Assembly (NCBI RefSeq): GCF_006547045.1
Contig: NZ_CP041242.1
Coordinates: 3,482,001 to 3,546,000, forward strand
Length of the DNA stretch: 64,000 bases
Reading direction: 5' to 3'
Source: Lysobacter alkalisoli
Lineage (GTDB): Bacteria; Pseudomonadota; Gammaproteobacteria; Xanthomonadales; Xanthomonadaceae
Of this stretch, positions 53,060 to 61,627 are shown one piece after another. Numbering within the stretch: position 1 is the first letter of the stretch; the number at the start of each line of letters is the position of its first letter. The notes under the pieces were generated by a model that worked only from the letters and a program-made list of their open reading frames with translations, had not been told where the DNA came from and made no database searches. A program made the position numbers and the translations under genes.

Positions 53060-54652
53060 ATGCGATGGATGCTGTTGAGCCTGATTCTGGCGGCGATGAC
53101 TCAGGCGGCAATGCCGGCTCGGGCAATGGACATGGAACCGATAGCGGTCCGTTCGGCGATCGGCGAGCCGCTGTTGGCCGAAATTCCGATCAAGGCCTCG
53201 CCTGAAGAGCTGCGGTCATTACGTGCGGAACTGGCGCCACCGGTCGTGTTTGCACGCGTCGGCCTGTCGCGGCCACGTGGGGCGGTGGCCGACCTGCGAT
53301 TCTCGATCCGGGATACGGGCGGACAACCCGCAATTCGCATCACCACCGTCAACCCGGTGAGCGAGGAATTCTTCACGTTCCTGATCCAGCTCGACTGGGA
53401 TGCGGGCCGGATGATCCGGGAGTTCTCCATCGCGTTGCGCGAGCCGACCTCGATGCCGGCAACGGCTCTGCCGGTGATCGAACTACCCGGAGTGTCCGAG
53501 CCACCATTGTCGAAACCGGTCGAGCTGCCGTCGGTCGAGCTGTCGTTCGTCGAGCCACCTCTGGAGCCCCCGCCGCTGGCCGCCCCCATCGCCGTGGTCG
53601 CAACCCGGCCGATAGCCGCTCCGGCATCGCCGGCAGCAGCAGATCCGCCCGCGGCTCCGATTCCGCTGCAGACCCGGCCCCCGCCGGCCGCGGCTCCACC
53701 AGCCGTTGCTGCCCCACCATCCCTCGCTGCTTCGCCGACGCCCACCGCCTCCCCCGCCCCTCAGCCGGAGGCGCCGCCGGAACGGACTGCATCCGCAACG
53801 CCCTCAAACCCCAGCCAGACGAACAGCCCCCGCACTTCTCTCCCAGCTCCCGCACCCCGACCTGTCCAGCCACTTCCGGGCGGGGCTCAGCACGGGCCGG
53901 TAAAGTCTGGCGAGACCCTGACGCGGATCGCTGCACGGATCGACGGCGCCGGTGCGATGCACGAACAGGCACTGGCGGCTTTGTTGCTGGCCAATCCGGA
54001 AGCCTTCATCGACGGCAACATCAATCGCCTCATGCAGGGCGCGACCCTGCAGTTGCCGGCACACGCCACACTGGCCTCCATCGATCCCGGGCACGCACGC
54101 GACCTGGTGCGCCTGCAGATCCGCGAGTGGCAGGAAGGCCCGGGGTCGGTGCCTCCGGCCGAGATGGCCGCTGCTCTGGCCGCGGTCAGAACCGGCATGC
54201 AGCAGGCCACTGAAACCACGCCCGTGTCTCTGGCGCTGCCGCGTCTGGAAATCGCACCACCGGAACGCGAGCTGTCGTCCGAACCCGATATCAAACCGGA
54301 CATCACTGGTATCGGATCAGCGGGAGCGACGACACTGCATCGCGAGACGCTGGCCAGTCGTGATGCGGAGATCGAATACCTGAAGCAACGCGTTACGGAA
54401 TTGGAGGGTTCTCATGATGAGCTGCAACAGGTCATCACCCTTCAAGACAATGCGTTGGCCACCGCGCAGGAGCGTCTCACGCAAGCAGAAGGGGACGGCT
54501 GGATTTCAGTCCGTTCGTCTTGGCTCTGGTCGGGGCTGGCGGGGCTGCTGTTTCTGGGCGGATTGGCCGGACTGTGGCTGCGCCGCAAACGAGGCCGTAA
54601 CGCCAGCATCGAAACCGCAGCGCCCCGCCGCTCCCGCTGGCATCGCGCTTGA
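53060..54652 (+). CDS. FimV-like LysM protein in the T4SS locus
   Basis: A 530-residue protein: signal peptide MRWMLLSLILAAMTQAAMPARA, a FimV N-terminal-type domain (VRSAIGEPLLAEIPIKASPEE, VARVGLSRPRG-like and PAIRITTVNPVSEEFF), a ~150-residue Pro/Ala-rich linker, a LysM-like domain (VKSGETLTRIAARIDGAGAM...), a coiled coil (ASRDAEIEYLKQRVTELEGSHDELQQ) and one C-terminal membrane span (WSGLAGLLFLGGLAGLWLRRKR). It lacks the C-terminal TPR part of true FimV. Peptidoglycan binding in the periplasm and a scaffold role for the secretion machine are plausible; Xanthomonas T4SS loci carry a gene at this place, but I cannot confirm orthology. Confidence 0.75.
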   Translation: MRWMLLSLILAAMTQAAMPARAMDMEPIAVRSAIGEPLLAEIPIKASPEELRSLRAELAPPVVFARVGLSRPRGAVADLRFSIRDTGGQPAIRITTVNPVSEEFFTFLIQLDWDAGRMIREFSIALREPTSMPATALPVIELPGVSEPPLSKPVELPSVELSFVEPPLEPPPLAAPIAVVATRPIAAPASPAAADPPAAPIPLQTRPPPAAAPPAVAAPPSLAASPTPTASPAPQPEAPPERTASATPSNPSQTNSPRTSLPAPAPRPVQPLPGGAQHGPVKSGETLTRIAARIDGAGAMHEQALAALLLANPEAFIDGNINRLMQGATLQLPAHATLASIDPGHARDLVRLQIREWQEGPGSVPPAEMAAALAAVRTGMQQATETTPVSLALPRLEIAPPERELSSEPDIKPDITGIGSAGATTLHRETLASRDAEIEYLKQRVTELEGSHDELQQVITLQDNALATAQERLTQAEGDGWISVRSSWLWSGLAGLLFLGGLAGLWLRRKRGRNASIETAAPRRSRWHRA

Positions 54653-54958
54653 CTCACGTGCAAGGGTGATAACCAACCGATGGAAGTGATGCGCTATCCC
54701 ACCACCGACCCGGCCGCAGACGGATACCACTGGCGGATGATACGGTCGGCTAGCGTGTCACTGGCGGCATGCGGCCCGCATGCATCCAGTTACGCGAAAC
54801 ACCCCGCCTCGCGTGCAAGCATCGATAGTACAGAAGAACAACAGCAGCACGAATAATCTACAGGGAATCGAGTTTTACCTAGTACTCATGCGTAGCCGGG
54901 GAATGCGAGACAGAGCATCGACCGGCCCGCCTCATCCACAGGCTATCCGAGATATCCG
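54653..54958. other. Intergenic stretch without recognised gene
   Basis: 306 bp between the FimV-like gene and the coiled-coil protein. Short frames exist but show no ribosome site or recognisable protein, and no hairpin with a T-run is seen. It may contain the promoter of the virD4 group. Confidence 0.4.
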
Positions 54959-55579
54959 ATGCAAGACGCAAAGTATCAGGAACTGATCAACTTCCTGGAG
55001 AAGGCCGCCCTCCTCGCTGCGGATCTCGAACGCCGCTGTCTTGATGCCGCCGAACAGCAACAGGACAGCGCCAAGGCACTCGTGCAGACATTGCATGGAG
55101 TTGAAGGAACTCTCGGCGAGGTCGTGACCGCCGGCAAAACGGAGTTGCTCCAGCATGCACAGGCCGCCGTGCGTCAGGCATTGGCACAGGAAGTCGGTGC
55201 AGCAACGAAGGCGATCGGCGAAAGCGCCAACCAGCTGCGACAGGTGAGCGACCAGTTGAAGCGCGAGCAATCCGCGGTCGGCATGCGGATGCGGATCATG
55301 GGATGGAAATCGATGATCGCGATAGGCGCGGCGGCATTTCTTACCGTGGCCGGCTCGAGCTTCGTGCTGTGGCACAACGTCAAGCGTACCGAGCGGCTCC
55401 AGGTTCAGGCCGAAGTGATGCAGGCACTCCAGCATGTGACGGTCACCTCGTGCGACGGCCGTCCGTGCATGAAACTGGAGGAAGGACAACCTCGCTGGGG
55501 CAAGAACCAGGACTACATTCTGGTCGACACCTCGACATCGGGATCCGCGCAACCAGACGGTCGAAAGTCCGCACGCTGA
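54959..55579 (+). CDS. Coiled-coil single-pass membrane protein upstream of virD4
   Basis: A 206-residue protein. Residues 1-110 are helical and Gln/Ala/Glu-rich (LEKAALLAADLERRCLDAAEQQQDSAKALV), likely a coiled coil; residues ~120-140 form a membrane span (SMIAIGAAAFLTVAGSSFVLW); the C-terminal part has a CDGRPC pair and would be periplasmic. The shape recalls MobB/MbeB-type relaxosome helper proteins, but no relaxase gene is present, so mobilisation is unlikely. Position 63 bp before virD4 on the same strand suggests a T4SS accessory role. Not recognised beyond this. Confidence 0.65.
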   Translation: MQDAKYQELINFLEKAALLAADLERRCLDAAEQQQDSAKALVQTLHGVEGTLGEVVTAGKTELLQHAQAAVRQALAQEVGAATKAIGESANQLRQVSDQLKREQSAVGMRMRIMGWKSMIAIGAAAFLTVAGSSFVLWHNVKRTERLQVQAEVMQALQHVTVTSCDGRPCMKLEEGQPRWGKNQDYILVDTSTSGSAQPDGRKSAR

Positions 55580-55642
55580 TCTCTTCATGCCGCCACCCGC
55601 GGCGCACCTTACGCTCCACACCCACCCGACAGGTTTGAAGCC

Positions 55643-58309
55643 GTGACAAAACCGAAACTGCTCACCGCCCTGGCCCTGCTCGTGCTGGCCCTCGTCGCCG
55701 GCCTGTACTTCTCCGGCTGGCTGGCCCTGATGTTCATGAAGCTGGACACCGCCACGCTTGGGTTCGGCACCTACTGGAACTACCTGCAGTTGCTCGACCA
55801 CCCGCGCATGCAGCCCTACACCGGCCGGGTCAAGTTCGCCGGCGCGATCGGTTTCGGCCTGCCCATGCTGGTCTGGATCGCTTCGCTGGTCCTGCTGCTG
55901 CGCACCGGCCAGGACCGCGACATCCACGGCAAGGCGCGCTTCGCCGGCCTCGTCGACCTGGCCCAGAAGGGCTTCCTCAAGTCCGCCAGCAACGGCATCG
56001 TGGTCGGCAAGAAGAACGGCAAGCTGCTGCGCCTGCCCGGTCAGCAGTTCGTGGTCCTTGCCGCGCCGACCCGCTCGGGCAAGGGCGTGGGCGTGGTCAT
56101 CCCCAATCTGCTCGAATACGACGAGTCGGTCGTGGTCCTCGACATCAAGCAGGAGAATTTCGATCTGACCTCCGGCTGGCGGGCCTCGCGGGGGCAGGAG
56201 ATCTACCTGTTCAATCCGTTCGCCGACGACCGCCGCACCCATCGCTGGAACCCGCTCACCTATGTGTCCAAGGACCCGGCGTTCCGGGTCTCCGACCTGA
56301 TGAGCATCGCCGCCATGCTCTACCCGGACGGCGACGACAAGGACAAGTTCTGGGTCAGCCAGGCCCGCAACGCGTTCATGGCCTTCGGCCTGTATCTGTT
56401 CGAGAAGGCCGACCACGAGGGCACCGGCACGCCCACCCTGGGCGGGGTCTACCGGCTGTCCTCCGATACCGGCGGCGAGGAGCTCAAGCCCTACCTGCAG
56501 ACGCTGTCGCAGGCGCCGTTCCTGAGCGCCAATGCGCGTACCGCTTTCGCCGGGCTGCTGTCGCAGGCGGACGTGACCTTCGCCTCGATCATTGGCAGCT
56601 TCAAGGAGCCGCTCAACGCCTGGATCAACCCGGTGCTGGACGCGGCCACCAGCGCCGACGATTTCCGCCTCGACGACGTGCGCAAGCGCAAGATGACGAT
56701 CTACATCGGCATCCAGCCCAACAAGCTGGCCGAGAGCCGACTGATCGTGAACCTGTTCTTCAGCCAGCTGATCAACGTCAACACCAAGGAACTGCCGCAG
56801 AACAACCCCGAGCTCAAGCACCAGTGCCTGTTGCTGATGGACGAGTTCACTGCGCTGGGCCGGGTCGACATCATCGCCAAGGCGGTGGCCTACATGGCCG
56901 GCTACAACCTGCGCCTGCTGCCGATCATCCAGTCGATGGCGCAGCTGGACGCGGTGTACGGCAGGGAGATGTCGCGCACGATCATCACCAACCACGCGCT
57001 GCAGATCATCTATGCCCCGCGCGAGCAGCAGGACGCCAACGACTACTCGGAGATGCTGGGCTACACCACCGTGCACCGCAAGCAGCGGACCCGCTCGCGC
57101 GGCCAGGGCAACAGCACCTCCTACAGCGAGGCGTACGAGAAGCGGGCGCTGATGCTGCCGCAGGAGCTCAAGGCGATGGGGCCGGACAAGGAGATCTTCC
57201 TTTACGAGGGTCTGGCCCATCCGGTGATGTGCGAGAAGATCCGCTACTACAAGGATCGCTACTTCACCAAACGGCTGCTGCCCAAGGTCGAGGTCGCGCC
57301 GTTGAACCTGCCAGGAACCACGTCGTTGCCCGGCAAGAGCGCCTCGGTGATCGCCGCATCCACCCTGGCCATGCTTGCCGCCTGTGCCAGCCCGCACAGC
57401 GCCGCACAAGACGAGGCGGCGGCCACGGTGATCGAACCCCGGCAGGACCATGCTCCCGCCGAATTCCGCTGCCCGCCGGTCACCATTCCCGCAGAGCGGA
57501 TGAAGGAAATCGAAGCCGAGCGCGCGTTCTACGAGCGCATGGTCGACAGCATGATCGAGGACGGCGACCTCCCGGTCGAACCCGGCTACAAGTGGGAAGG
57601 ACACAGCGACCGTCCGATCGAGTTCCTGTTGGGTCCGCACCGGTTCTGGATGCCGCACAACATCATGCAGAGCCGGCCCGGTTCCAGACCGCTGGATGAT
57701 GTCCGCATCAGTTTCCAGTGGCCGTGCATGGAACCGCTGCCGCCCGGCGTGGACTATGCCGACCATCCAGAACATTTCCTGCGCAGCATCTCGCCGGTGA
57801 TCGCCTATCGCGACCCCGAGCGGTTCAGTCTCCGCGACAGGATGCAGAGCTTCGTCGAACCGATTGACCCGGATAACCCGAAGCATCGCAGCGACCCGAT
57901 GGAGAATCTTGATCTGCGCATACAGGGCGAACCGGTGTACGGACTGGAATCGTTTTATGCCGACCTGGAGAAGGTCGAAGCCTTCTTGACTGAAACCTAC
58001 TCTGAGCGTCCCAGTCGTGAAAACCTGATCCGCAACTCGAAGGAGTGGTACCTGCGCATGGGAGACACGGGCTATCCGATGACGGTACTCAAGTGCGACA
58101 GCCGGGAAGAGCCCGACGGTTTGCTCATAGATGGCAACCAGGTGGTCAACGATCCGGCGAATCGCCGACGGGCCATGTGTGATCACTTCTTTGCAATTCC
58201 GGAGTGGAACCTGCACACGCGCATCACGTATCCACGCGTGTTCATGCGCGACTGGAAGCGGATCGAATCCCGCGTCCGAGACCTTCTGCACCAAGGTCAC
58301 ATGCAGTAG
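55643..58309 (+). CDS. virD4: T4SS coupling protein VirD4 fused in frame to a lipoprotein-like domain
   Basis: 888 residues. Residues 1-~558 are a complete VirD4: two N-terminal membrane spans (LLTALALLVLALVAGLYFSGW, FAGAIGFGLPMLVWIASLVLLL), Walker A APTRSGKGVGVV, Walker B LLLMDEFTALGR, and the conserved C-terminal FLYEGLAHPVMCEKIRYYKDRYF. VirD4 recruits effectors by their XVIPCD. Normal Xanthomonas VirD4 ends near here (~557 residues). Instead the frame continues with no stop into SASVIAASTLAMLAAC (Cys581) and a ~300-residue soluble domain with cysteines in CDSREEPDG and AMCDHFF. GTG start at 55643. The tail may be made as a fusion or as a separate lipoprotein from an internal start. Confidence 0.88.
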   Translation: MTKPKLLTALALLVLALVAGLYFSGWLALMFMKLDTATLGFGTYWNYLQLLDHPRMQPYTGRVKFAGAIGFGLPMLVWIASLVLLLRTGQDRDIHGKARFAGLVDLAQKGFLKSASNGIVVGKKNGKLLRLPGQQFVVLAAPTRSGKGVGVVIPNLLEYDESVVVLDIKQENFDLTSGWRASRGQEIYLFNPFADDRRTHRWNPLTYVSKDPAFRVSDLMSIAAMLYPDGDDKDKFWVSQARNAFMAFGLYLFEKADHEGTGTPTLGGVYRLSSDTGGEELKPYLQTLSQAPFLSANARTAFAGLLSQADVTFASIIGSFKEPLNAWINPVLDAATSADDFRLDDVRKRKMTIYIGIQPNKLAESRLIVNLFFSQLINVNTKELPQNNPELKHQCLLLMDEFTALGRVDIIAKAVAYMAGYNLRLLPIIQSMAQLDAVYGREMSRTIITNHALQIIYAPREQQDANDYSEMLGYTTVHRKQRTRSRGQGNSTSYSEAYEKRALMLPQELKAMGPDKEIFLYEGLAHPVMCEKIRYYKDRYFTKRLLPKVEVAPLNLPGTTSLPGKSASVIAASTLAMLAACASPHSAAQDEAAATVIEPRQDHAPAEFRCPPVTIPAERMKEIEAERAFYERMVDSMIEDGDLPVEPGYKWEGHSDRPIEFLLGPHRFWMPHNIMQSRPGSRPLDDVRISFQWPCMEPLPPGVDYADHPEHFLRSISPVIAYRDPERFSLRDRMQSFVEPIDPDNPKHRSDPMENLDLRIQGEPVYGLESFYADLEKVEAFLTETYSERPSRENLIRNSKEWYLRMGDTGYPMTVLKCDSREEPDGLLIDGNQVVNDPANRRRAMCDHFFAIPEWNLHTRITYPRVFMRDWKRIESRVRDLLHQGHMQ
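57326..58309 (+). CDS. Possible internally initiated immunity lipoprotein inside the virD4 frame
   Basis: In frame with virD4, a TTG at 57326 lies nine bases after AGGA (57313-57316) and would yield MPGKSASVIAASTLAMLAAC, a textbook lipoprotein signal with lipobox LAAC. A GTG at 57347 is a second option. The mature ~308-residue protein (FRCPPVTIPAERMKEIEAER..., RPIEFLLGPHRFWMP) lies directly upstream of the XVIPCD effector gene at 58331, the same lipoprotein-then-effector order as in the five other pairs. I infer that it is the effector's immunity protein, whether translated separately or as part of the VirD4 fusion. Confidence 0.5.
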   Translation: MPGKSASVIAASTLAMLAACASPHSAAQDEAAATVIEPRQDHAPAEFRCPPVTIPAERMKEIEAERAFYERMVDSMIEDGDLPVEPGYKWEGHSDRPIEFLLGPHRFWMPHNIMQSRPGSRPLDDVRISFQWPCMEPLPPGVDYADHPEHFLRSISPVIAYRDPERFSLRDRMQSFVEPIDPDNPKHRSDPMENLDLRIQGEPVYGLESFYADLEKVEAFLTETYSERPSRENLIRNSKEWYLRMGDTGYPMTVLKCDSREEPDGLLIDGNQVVNDPANRRRAMCDHFFAIPEWNLHTRITYPRVFMRDWKRIESRVRDLLHQGHMQ

Positions 58310-58330
58310 CCCACCGCCGATACAGGAAGT

Positions 58331-59659
58331 ATGCCGACCATGCCTGGATTGACCCAGAAGGATCTTGAGATCCTTCGTCACTACGCCGGAAAAGACAACC
58401 GCGAGCTCTACTGGAACTACCTGGCCCAGTTGCCCGATAGTGATGGATACGGCCTGCTGGCCCTGGGAGTAGTGCGCAACGACAATGCCCCCGGCCAGGT
58501 CGCCAACGCGCATGCGCAGGCGTTCGCCCGCCGCAACGGCGTGGAGCTGGACGAGCGTGGCTGGGAACAGTTCGGCATCGACCTGATGAAACGCGACTTT
58601 GCCATGCGGCAATTTCATTTCAAGGACGACCCGACCCGCGCCCTCAATCTGAAAGGCGAGGATGTCAAAGATGTCCACGACGACAGCTTCCGCAACGCCA
58701 ACATCGACCCCGACGCCTGGACCCCGCGCCGGCTGATGGACATGGCCGAAGACAAGGGCGGTCCGCCCGCCATGGAGCACGTCTGGTCGAACATGCTCGA
58801 CAACCGGCGACTGGGACTGGACCGCGCCTGGTTCACCTCCGCCGAAGTCTGGAAACATACCGATCTGCGTTCACTCGACAGCGTCAAGGCCAGTGTGGAG
58901 TACATGGGCGACATGACGGTAGCGCGCATGGCGGCCACCCAGAACCTCGCGAATACGGACCCGGACACCATCGGAATCCGGGATTTCCACTACCGCTACG
59001 ACCGAAACCGCAACGCGTGGTCGGAAGTCCAGGAGCTGCACGATCCCGGCAGCTATCCCCACACGGTCACCCGTACCGTCACCGATCCCGACCGGCTTCG
59101 ACAGCTCTCCGATACGCGTGAGTTGCGCCTGGAACGAGAGGAAAAACGCCAGCAGTTCCACCCGGACGACCCCTACCGCGAGATCGCGCGCAGTCCGCAG
59201 ACGCTGGCTGGCAACGAGCAGCCGTCGCACCATGAGATCGAACGGCTGGCCATGCGTCCGGCCAGTGGCGGCCAGACGGCTCCGGCCCAGTTCTCCGACC
59301 CATCCCATCCCGACCACGCGCTCCATCTGAACGTCCGGCAGGCGTTGTACTCACAACTGCCCGACGGTGCAGTCGTCTCCGAGGATCGCCTGGCGCAGTT
59401 CACTCTCGCCGCCAAGGAAGCCCGAATTCGTCCCGACGAAATGCTGGACGTGCGCTTCAACGAGTCCAGCGCGACCCTGCAAGGTCATCATCCCGCTCAT
59501 GGCGCCCGGGTCGATCTCGCCGCTCCCCCACCCACTGCACAGGACAGCGCACGGCAGGCGGCAGAACTCGATCAACAGCGACAGGAACAGGCGCAGCAAC
59601 GCCAGCTGGCCGCCCAGCAGCAGACACAAGCCGGACCGGCCCTAAGTCTGGGCGGATAA
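58331..59659 (+). CDS. T4SS antibacterial effector with canonical-looking XVIPCD
   Basis: A 442-residue protein without signal peptide. The N-terminal ~300 residues (MPGLTQKDLEILRHYAGKDN, YLAQLPDSDGYGLLALGVVRND) are not a family I recognise. Residues ~320-442 fit the Xanthomonas VirD4-interacting domain: DPSHPDHALHLNVRQALYSQLPDG, RLAQFTLAAKEARIRPDEML, ATLQGHHPAHGARVDLA and a Gln-rich end. AGGAAGT precedes the ATG at 58331. It follows the VirD4-lipoprotein gene by 21 bp and is probably cotranscribed with it. Toxic activity is unknown. Confidence 0.78.
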   Translation: MPTMPGLTQKDLEILRHYAGKDNRELYWNYLAQLPDSDGYGLLALGVVRNDNAPGQVANAHAQAFARRNGVELDERGWEQFGIDLMKRDFAMRQFHFKDDPTRALNLKGEDVKDVHDDSFRNANIDPDAWTPRRLMDMAEDKGGPPAMEHVWSNMLDNRRLGLDRAWFTSAEVWKHTDLRSLDSVKASVEYMGDMTVARMAATQNLANTDPDTIGIRDFHYRYDRNRNAWSEVQELHDPGSYPHTVTRTVTDPDRLRQLSDTRELRLEREEKRQQFHPDDPYREIARSPQTLAGNEQPSHHEIERLAMRPASGGQTAPAQFSDPSHPDHALHLNVRQALYSQLPDGAVVSEDRLAQFTLAAKEARIRPDEMLDVRFNESSATLQGHHPAHGARVDLAAPPPTAQDSARQAAELDQQRQEQAQQRQLAAQQQTQAGPALSLGG

Positions 59660-59811
59660 CGACACTGCCCCGCCCCCGGACGTGCACCGCCAGCGCAATG
59701 GTCTGGCCCGGAAGTCGAACCCGAAGAACCGGATACGGGCATCCTCGCCTTGTGCGCCGTGCATGCAGGCGATGATCCCGACCAGCAGGGCCACGCCACA
59801 ACGGGCCGAGG

Positions 59812-61017
59812 TCAGTCTTCGGACTTTGCCCAGACTTCTCCCGCCGGGTCGAGTTCGGCGGTTTCCATCACCGGGCCGCGCCAGCCGAAGCCGCAGATCG
59901 CCAGCGCGCCCTGGCTGACCGGGTCGAGGCCGAAAGCGTGTTCGAGTTGCTTTTCGTTGATCGCGCCGGTGATGAACGCGCCCAGCCCGGCCTCGGTGGC
60001 GGACAGGTAGAGGGTCTGGGAGATGTGGCCACCTTCCAGCGCGACCACGCGGTAGCCCTTGGCGTGCTGGCGGTATTTCCAGAAGGTGCGGTCGAAGCGT
60101 GGCGCCAGCATCACCAGCACATGGGCGTCGGCGAACCAGTGCTGCTGGGCGACCATGTCCATGATGAATGCACGCAGTCCGCCCCCCTCCCAACCTTCCC
60201 CCGCGGGCGGGGGGAGGGGCTCAAGGGCATGCTCGACGGCGTGGTAGTGGTACAGGCCCGGCGGCACGCCGTCGACGTGCTGCACCACCAGGTAGCACTC
60301 CATCGGATGCAGGCCGCCGCCGCTGGGGACGTTCTTCTTCAGGAATACGGTGTCGTCGGACACACGCACCTCGGCCTGCGCGGCGAACACGCGCTGCATG
60401 ACCTGGGCGAAGGTGTCGAACGGCAGTTGGCGTGACGGATCGAAATTGCGGCAGGTCGCACGGCGGGCGAGCAGGCGGTCGAAATCGTTGGCGGCGGCGC
60501 GCGGCAATTTCAGCCGGGAACCGTCGTCGCCACGGCAGGCCGCCTCGACCGGCGGCACGCCGAGCACCTCACGCATCTCGACCGCAGTCTCGGTGCGGCT
60601 GTCCTTGCTGTTCTGCACCGCGTCGACGCCTTCCCAACGGGTGAACGCATGCAGGGTGGCGCCGAGCGGATGCCAGTGGACCCGGCGGAAGGCCTCATCG
60701 CGGCCGCGCCAGCGTGCGAGAGTGTCATCGTCCGGTCCCGCGTCAGCCACCACCAGGCCCTCGGCCAGCAGGCGCGGCAGGACGGAAGCGACGTCGGCAT
60801 CGAGGTCGCCAGCCTCGACCCACTGACCGGGGCTCAGCCGGCCGAGCAACTCGCGCTCACTCGCTTCGAGTTCGACCTCCTCACCGATGTGCGGCGCCAA
60901 CGCCAGCCAGCGCCGCTCGCGCCGCAGGCCGTCACCGCCGCCCAGCAGCGACTCCAGCTCGAATGCGACTTCTTCGCGCGGCTCGAGGAAAACGGCGGCG
61001 CAACGGCGGATCTTCAT
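59812..61017 (-). CDS. SagB-like peptide maturation dehydrogenase
   Basis: A 401-residue protein. The C-terminal ~230 residues are a nitroreductase/SagB-type FMN domain: RRATCRNFDPSRQLPFDTFAQVM, SGGGLHPMECYLVVQHVDGVPPGLYHYH and LSATEAGLGAFITGAIN. SagB enzymes oxidise azoline rings in peptide natural products; the version with this N-terminal ~170-residue part occurs in Xanthomonads as a putative peptide maturation dehydrogenase. It is divergent from the precursor-like gene at 61280. At residues ~268-280 the stretch PPPAGEGWEGGG is encoded by a palindromic repeat-like DNA sequence, an apparent insertion. ATG at 61017. Confidence 0.75.
   Translation of the reverse strand: MKIRRCAAVFLEPREEVAFELESLLGGGDGLRRERRWLALAPHIGEEVELEASERELLGRLSPGQWVEAGDLDADVASVLPRLLAEGLVVADAGPDDDTLARWRGRDEAFRRVHWHPLGATLHAFTRWEGVDAVQNSKDSRTETAVEMREVLGVPPVEAACRGDDGSRLKLPRAAANDFDRLLARRATCRNFDPSRQLPFDTFAQVMQRVFAAQAEVRVSDDTVFLKKNVPSGGGLHPMECYLVVQHVDGVPPGLYHYHAVEHALEPLPPPAGEGWEGGGLRAFIMDMVAQQHWFADAHVLVMLAPRFDRTFWKYRQHAKGYRVVALEGGHISQTLYLSATEAGLGAFITGAINEKQLEHAFGLDPVSQGALAICGFGWRGPVMETAELDPAGEVWAKSED
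60182..60225. repeat. Repeat-like palindromic insertion within the SagB-like gene
   Basis: CCCCCTCCCAACC followed by TTCCCCCGC/GGGCGGGGG and AGGGG resembles the G-rich intergenic palindromes dispersed in many high-GC proteobacteria. Here it is within coding sequence and keeps the frame. Confidence 0.5.
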
Positions 61018-61206
61018 ACAGACGACTCTTTCCTGAAGTCACTGGATTATGCTGGCCCGCTCCGGGCCCGGCCACAGGGACACGCGGGGTTCGCCCCGGT
61101 AGACCAATGATCTGACTCGAGCCGGCGCTGCCTGGCATGGCAAGGCGCGTGCGTAAAATTGAGGCCGCTCCAATGCTCTCGACCCCTGCGCATGATTCTG
61201 TGACGG

Positions 61207-61235
61207 TTGCCCGCCCGCCGCCGGGGCGCTAGATT
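61207..61235 (+). promoter_or_regulatory. Candidate promoter of the modified-peptide precursor gene
   Basis: TTGCCC (61207-61212), 17 bp, TAGATT (61230-61235), with the -10 box 44 bp before the ATG at 61280. Confidence 0.45.
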
Positions 61236-61279
61236 CTGCCGCTGACGGTCTGGCCCAGGCCGCACATGGGGAACTACCG

Positions 61280-61627
61280 ATGAGTACCAAGACCCGGACC
61301 GCGCCGCTGTCGCCGGAGATCGCCGATCGCCTGCTGGACCTGCTCAGCACCGACGACCTATTCCGCGAGCGCTTCCAGCGCGATCACCTTGCCGCACTGC
61401 GCTCGATCGGTTACGAATCGCCCGCCCCCGGTCAGATGACGGCCTGTGGAACGACGGCTGCCATAGAACTGGAGCCATTTGCTGAGTGCAAGGTCAACGA
61501 ACTCGCAGCAAAAGAAACCATCGCAGCTGCAAGAGCGGAGATCAAATCCATGCTTATCAAGGGACTTGCGCACAACACGCCTCAGTTGGATGCAGCTCTC
61601 AAAGCCGAGCGGCGCGTCCTTAAGTGA
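61280..61627 (+). CDS. NHLP-related modified-peptide precursor (RiPP leader-like)
   Basis: A 115-residue protein starting MSTKTRTAPLSPEIADRLLDLLSTDDLFRERFQRD, a nitrile-hydratase-like leader pattern (LLSTDDLFRERF...DHLAALRSIGYE). The remaining ~60 residues contain two cysteines (MTACGTT, FAECKVN) and would carry the modified part. Such putative modified peptides occur in Xanthomonads next to a SagB-like dehydrogenase and a cyclase-TPR protein, exactly the neighbours here. GGGGAAC precedes the ATG. The gene ends 46 bp inside the convergent cyclase-TPR gene, so the 3' ends overlap in antisense. Product and role are unknown. Confidence 0.7.
   Translation: MSTKTRTAPLSPEIADRLLDLLSTDDLFRERFQRDHLAALRSIGYESPAPGQMTACGTTAAIELEPFAECKVNELAAKETIAAARAEIKSMLIKGLAHNTPQLDAALKAERRVLK

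Noticed and set aside
54959-58309. Mobilisation region of an integrative conjugative element
   Set aside because: No relaxase, integrase, oriT or attachment repeats were found; the MobB-like shape of one protein alone is not enough.
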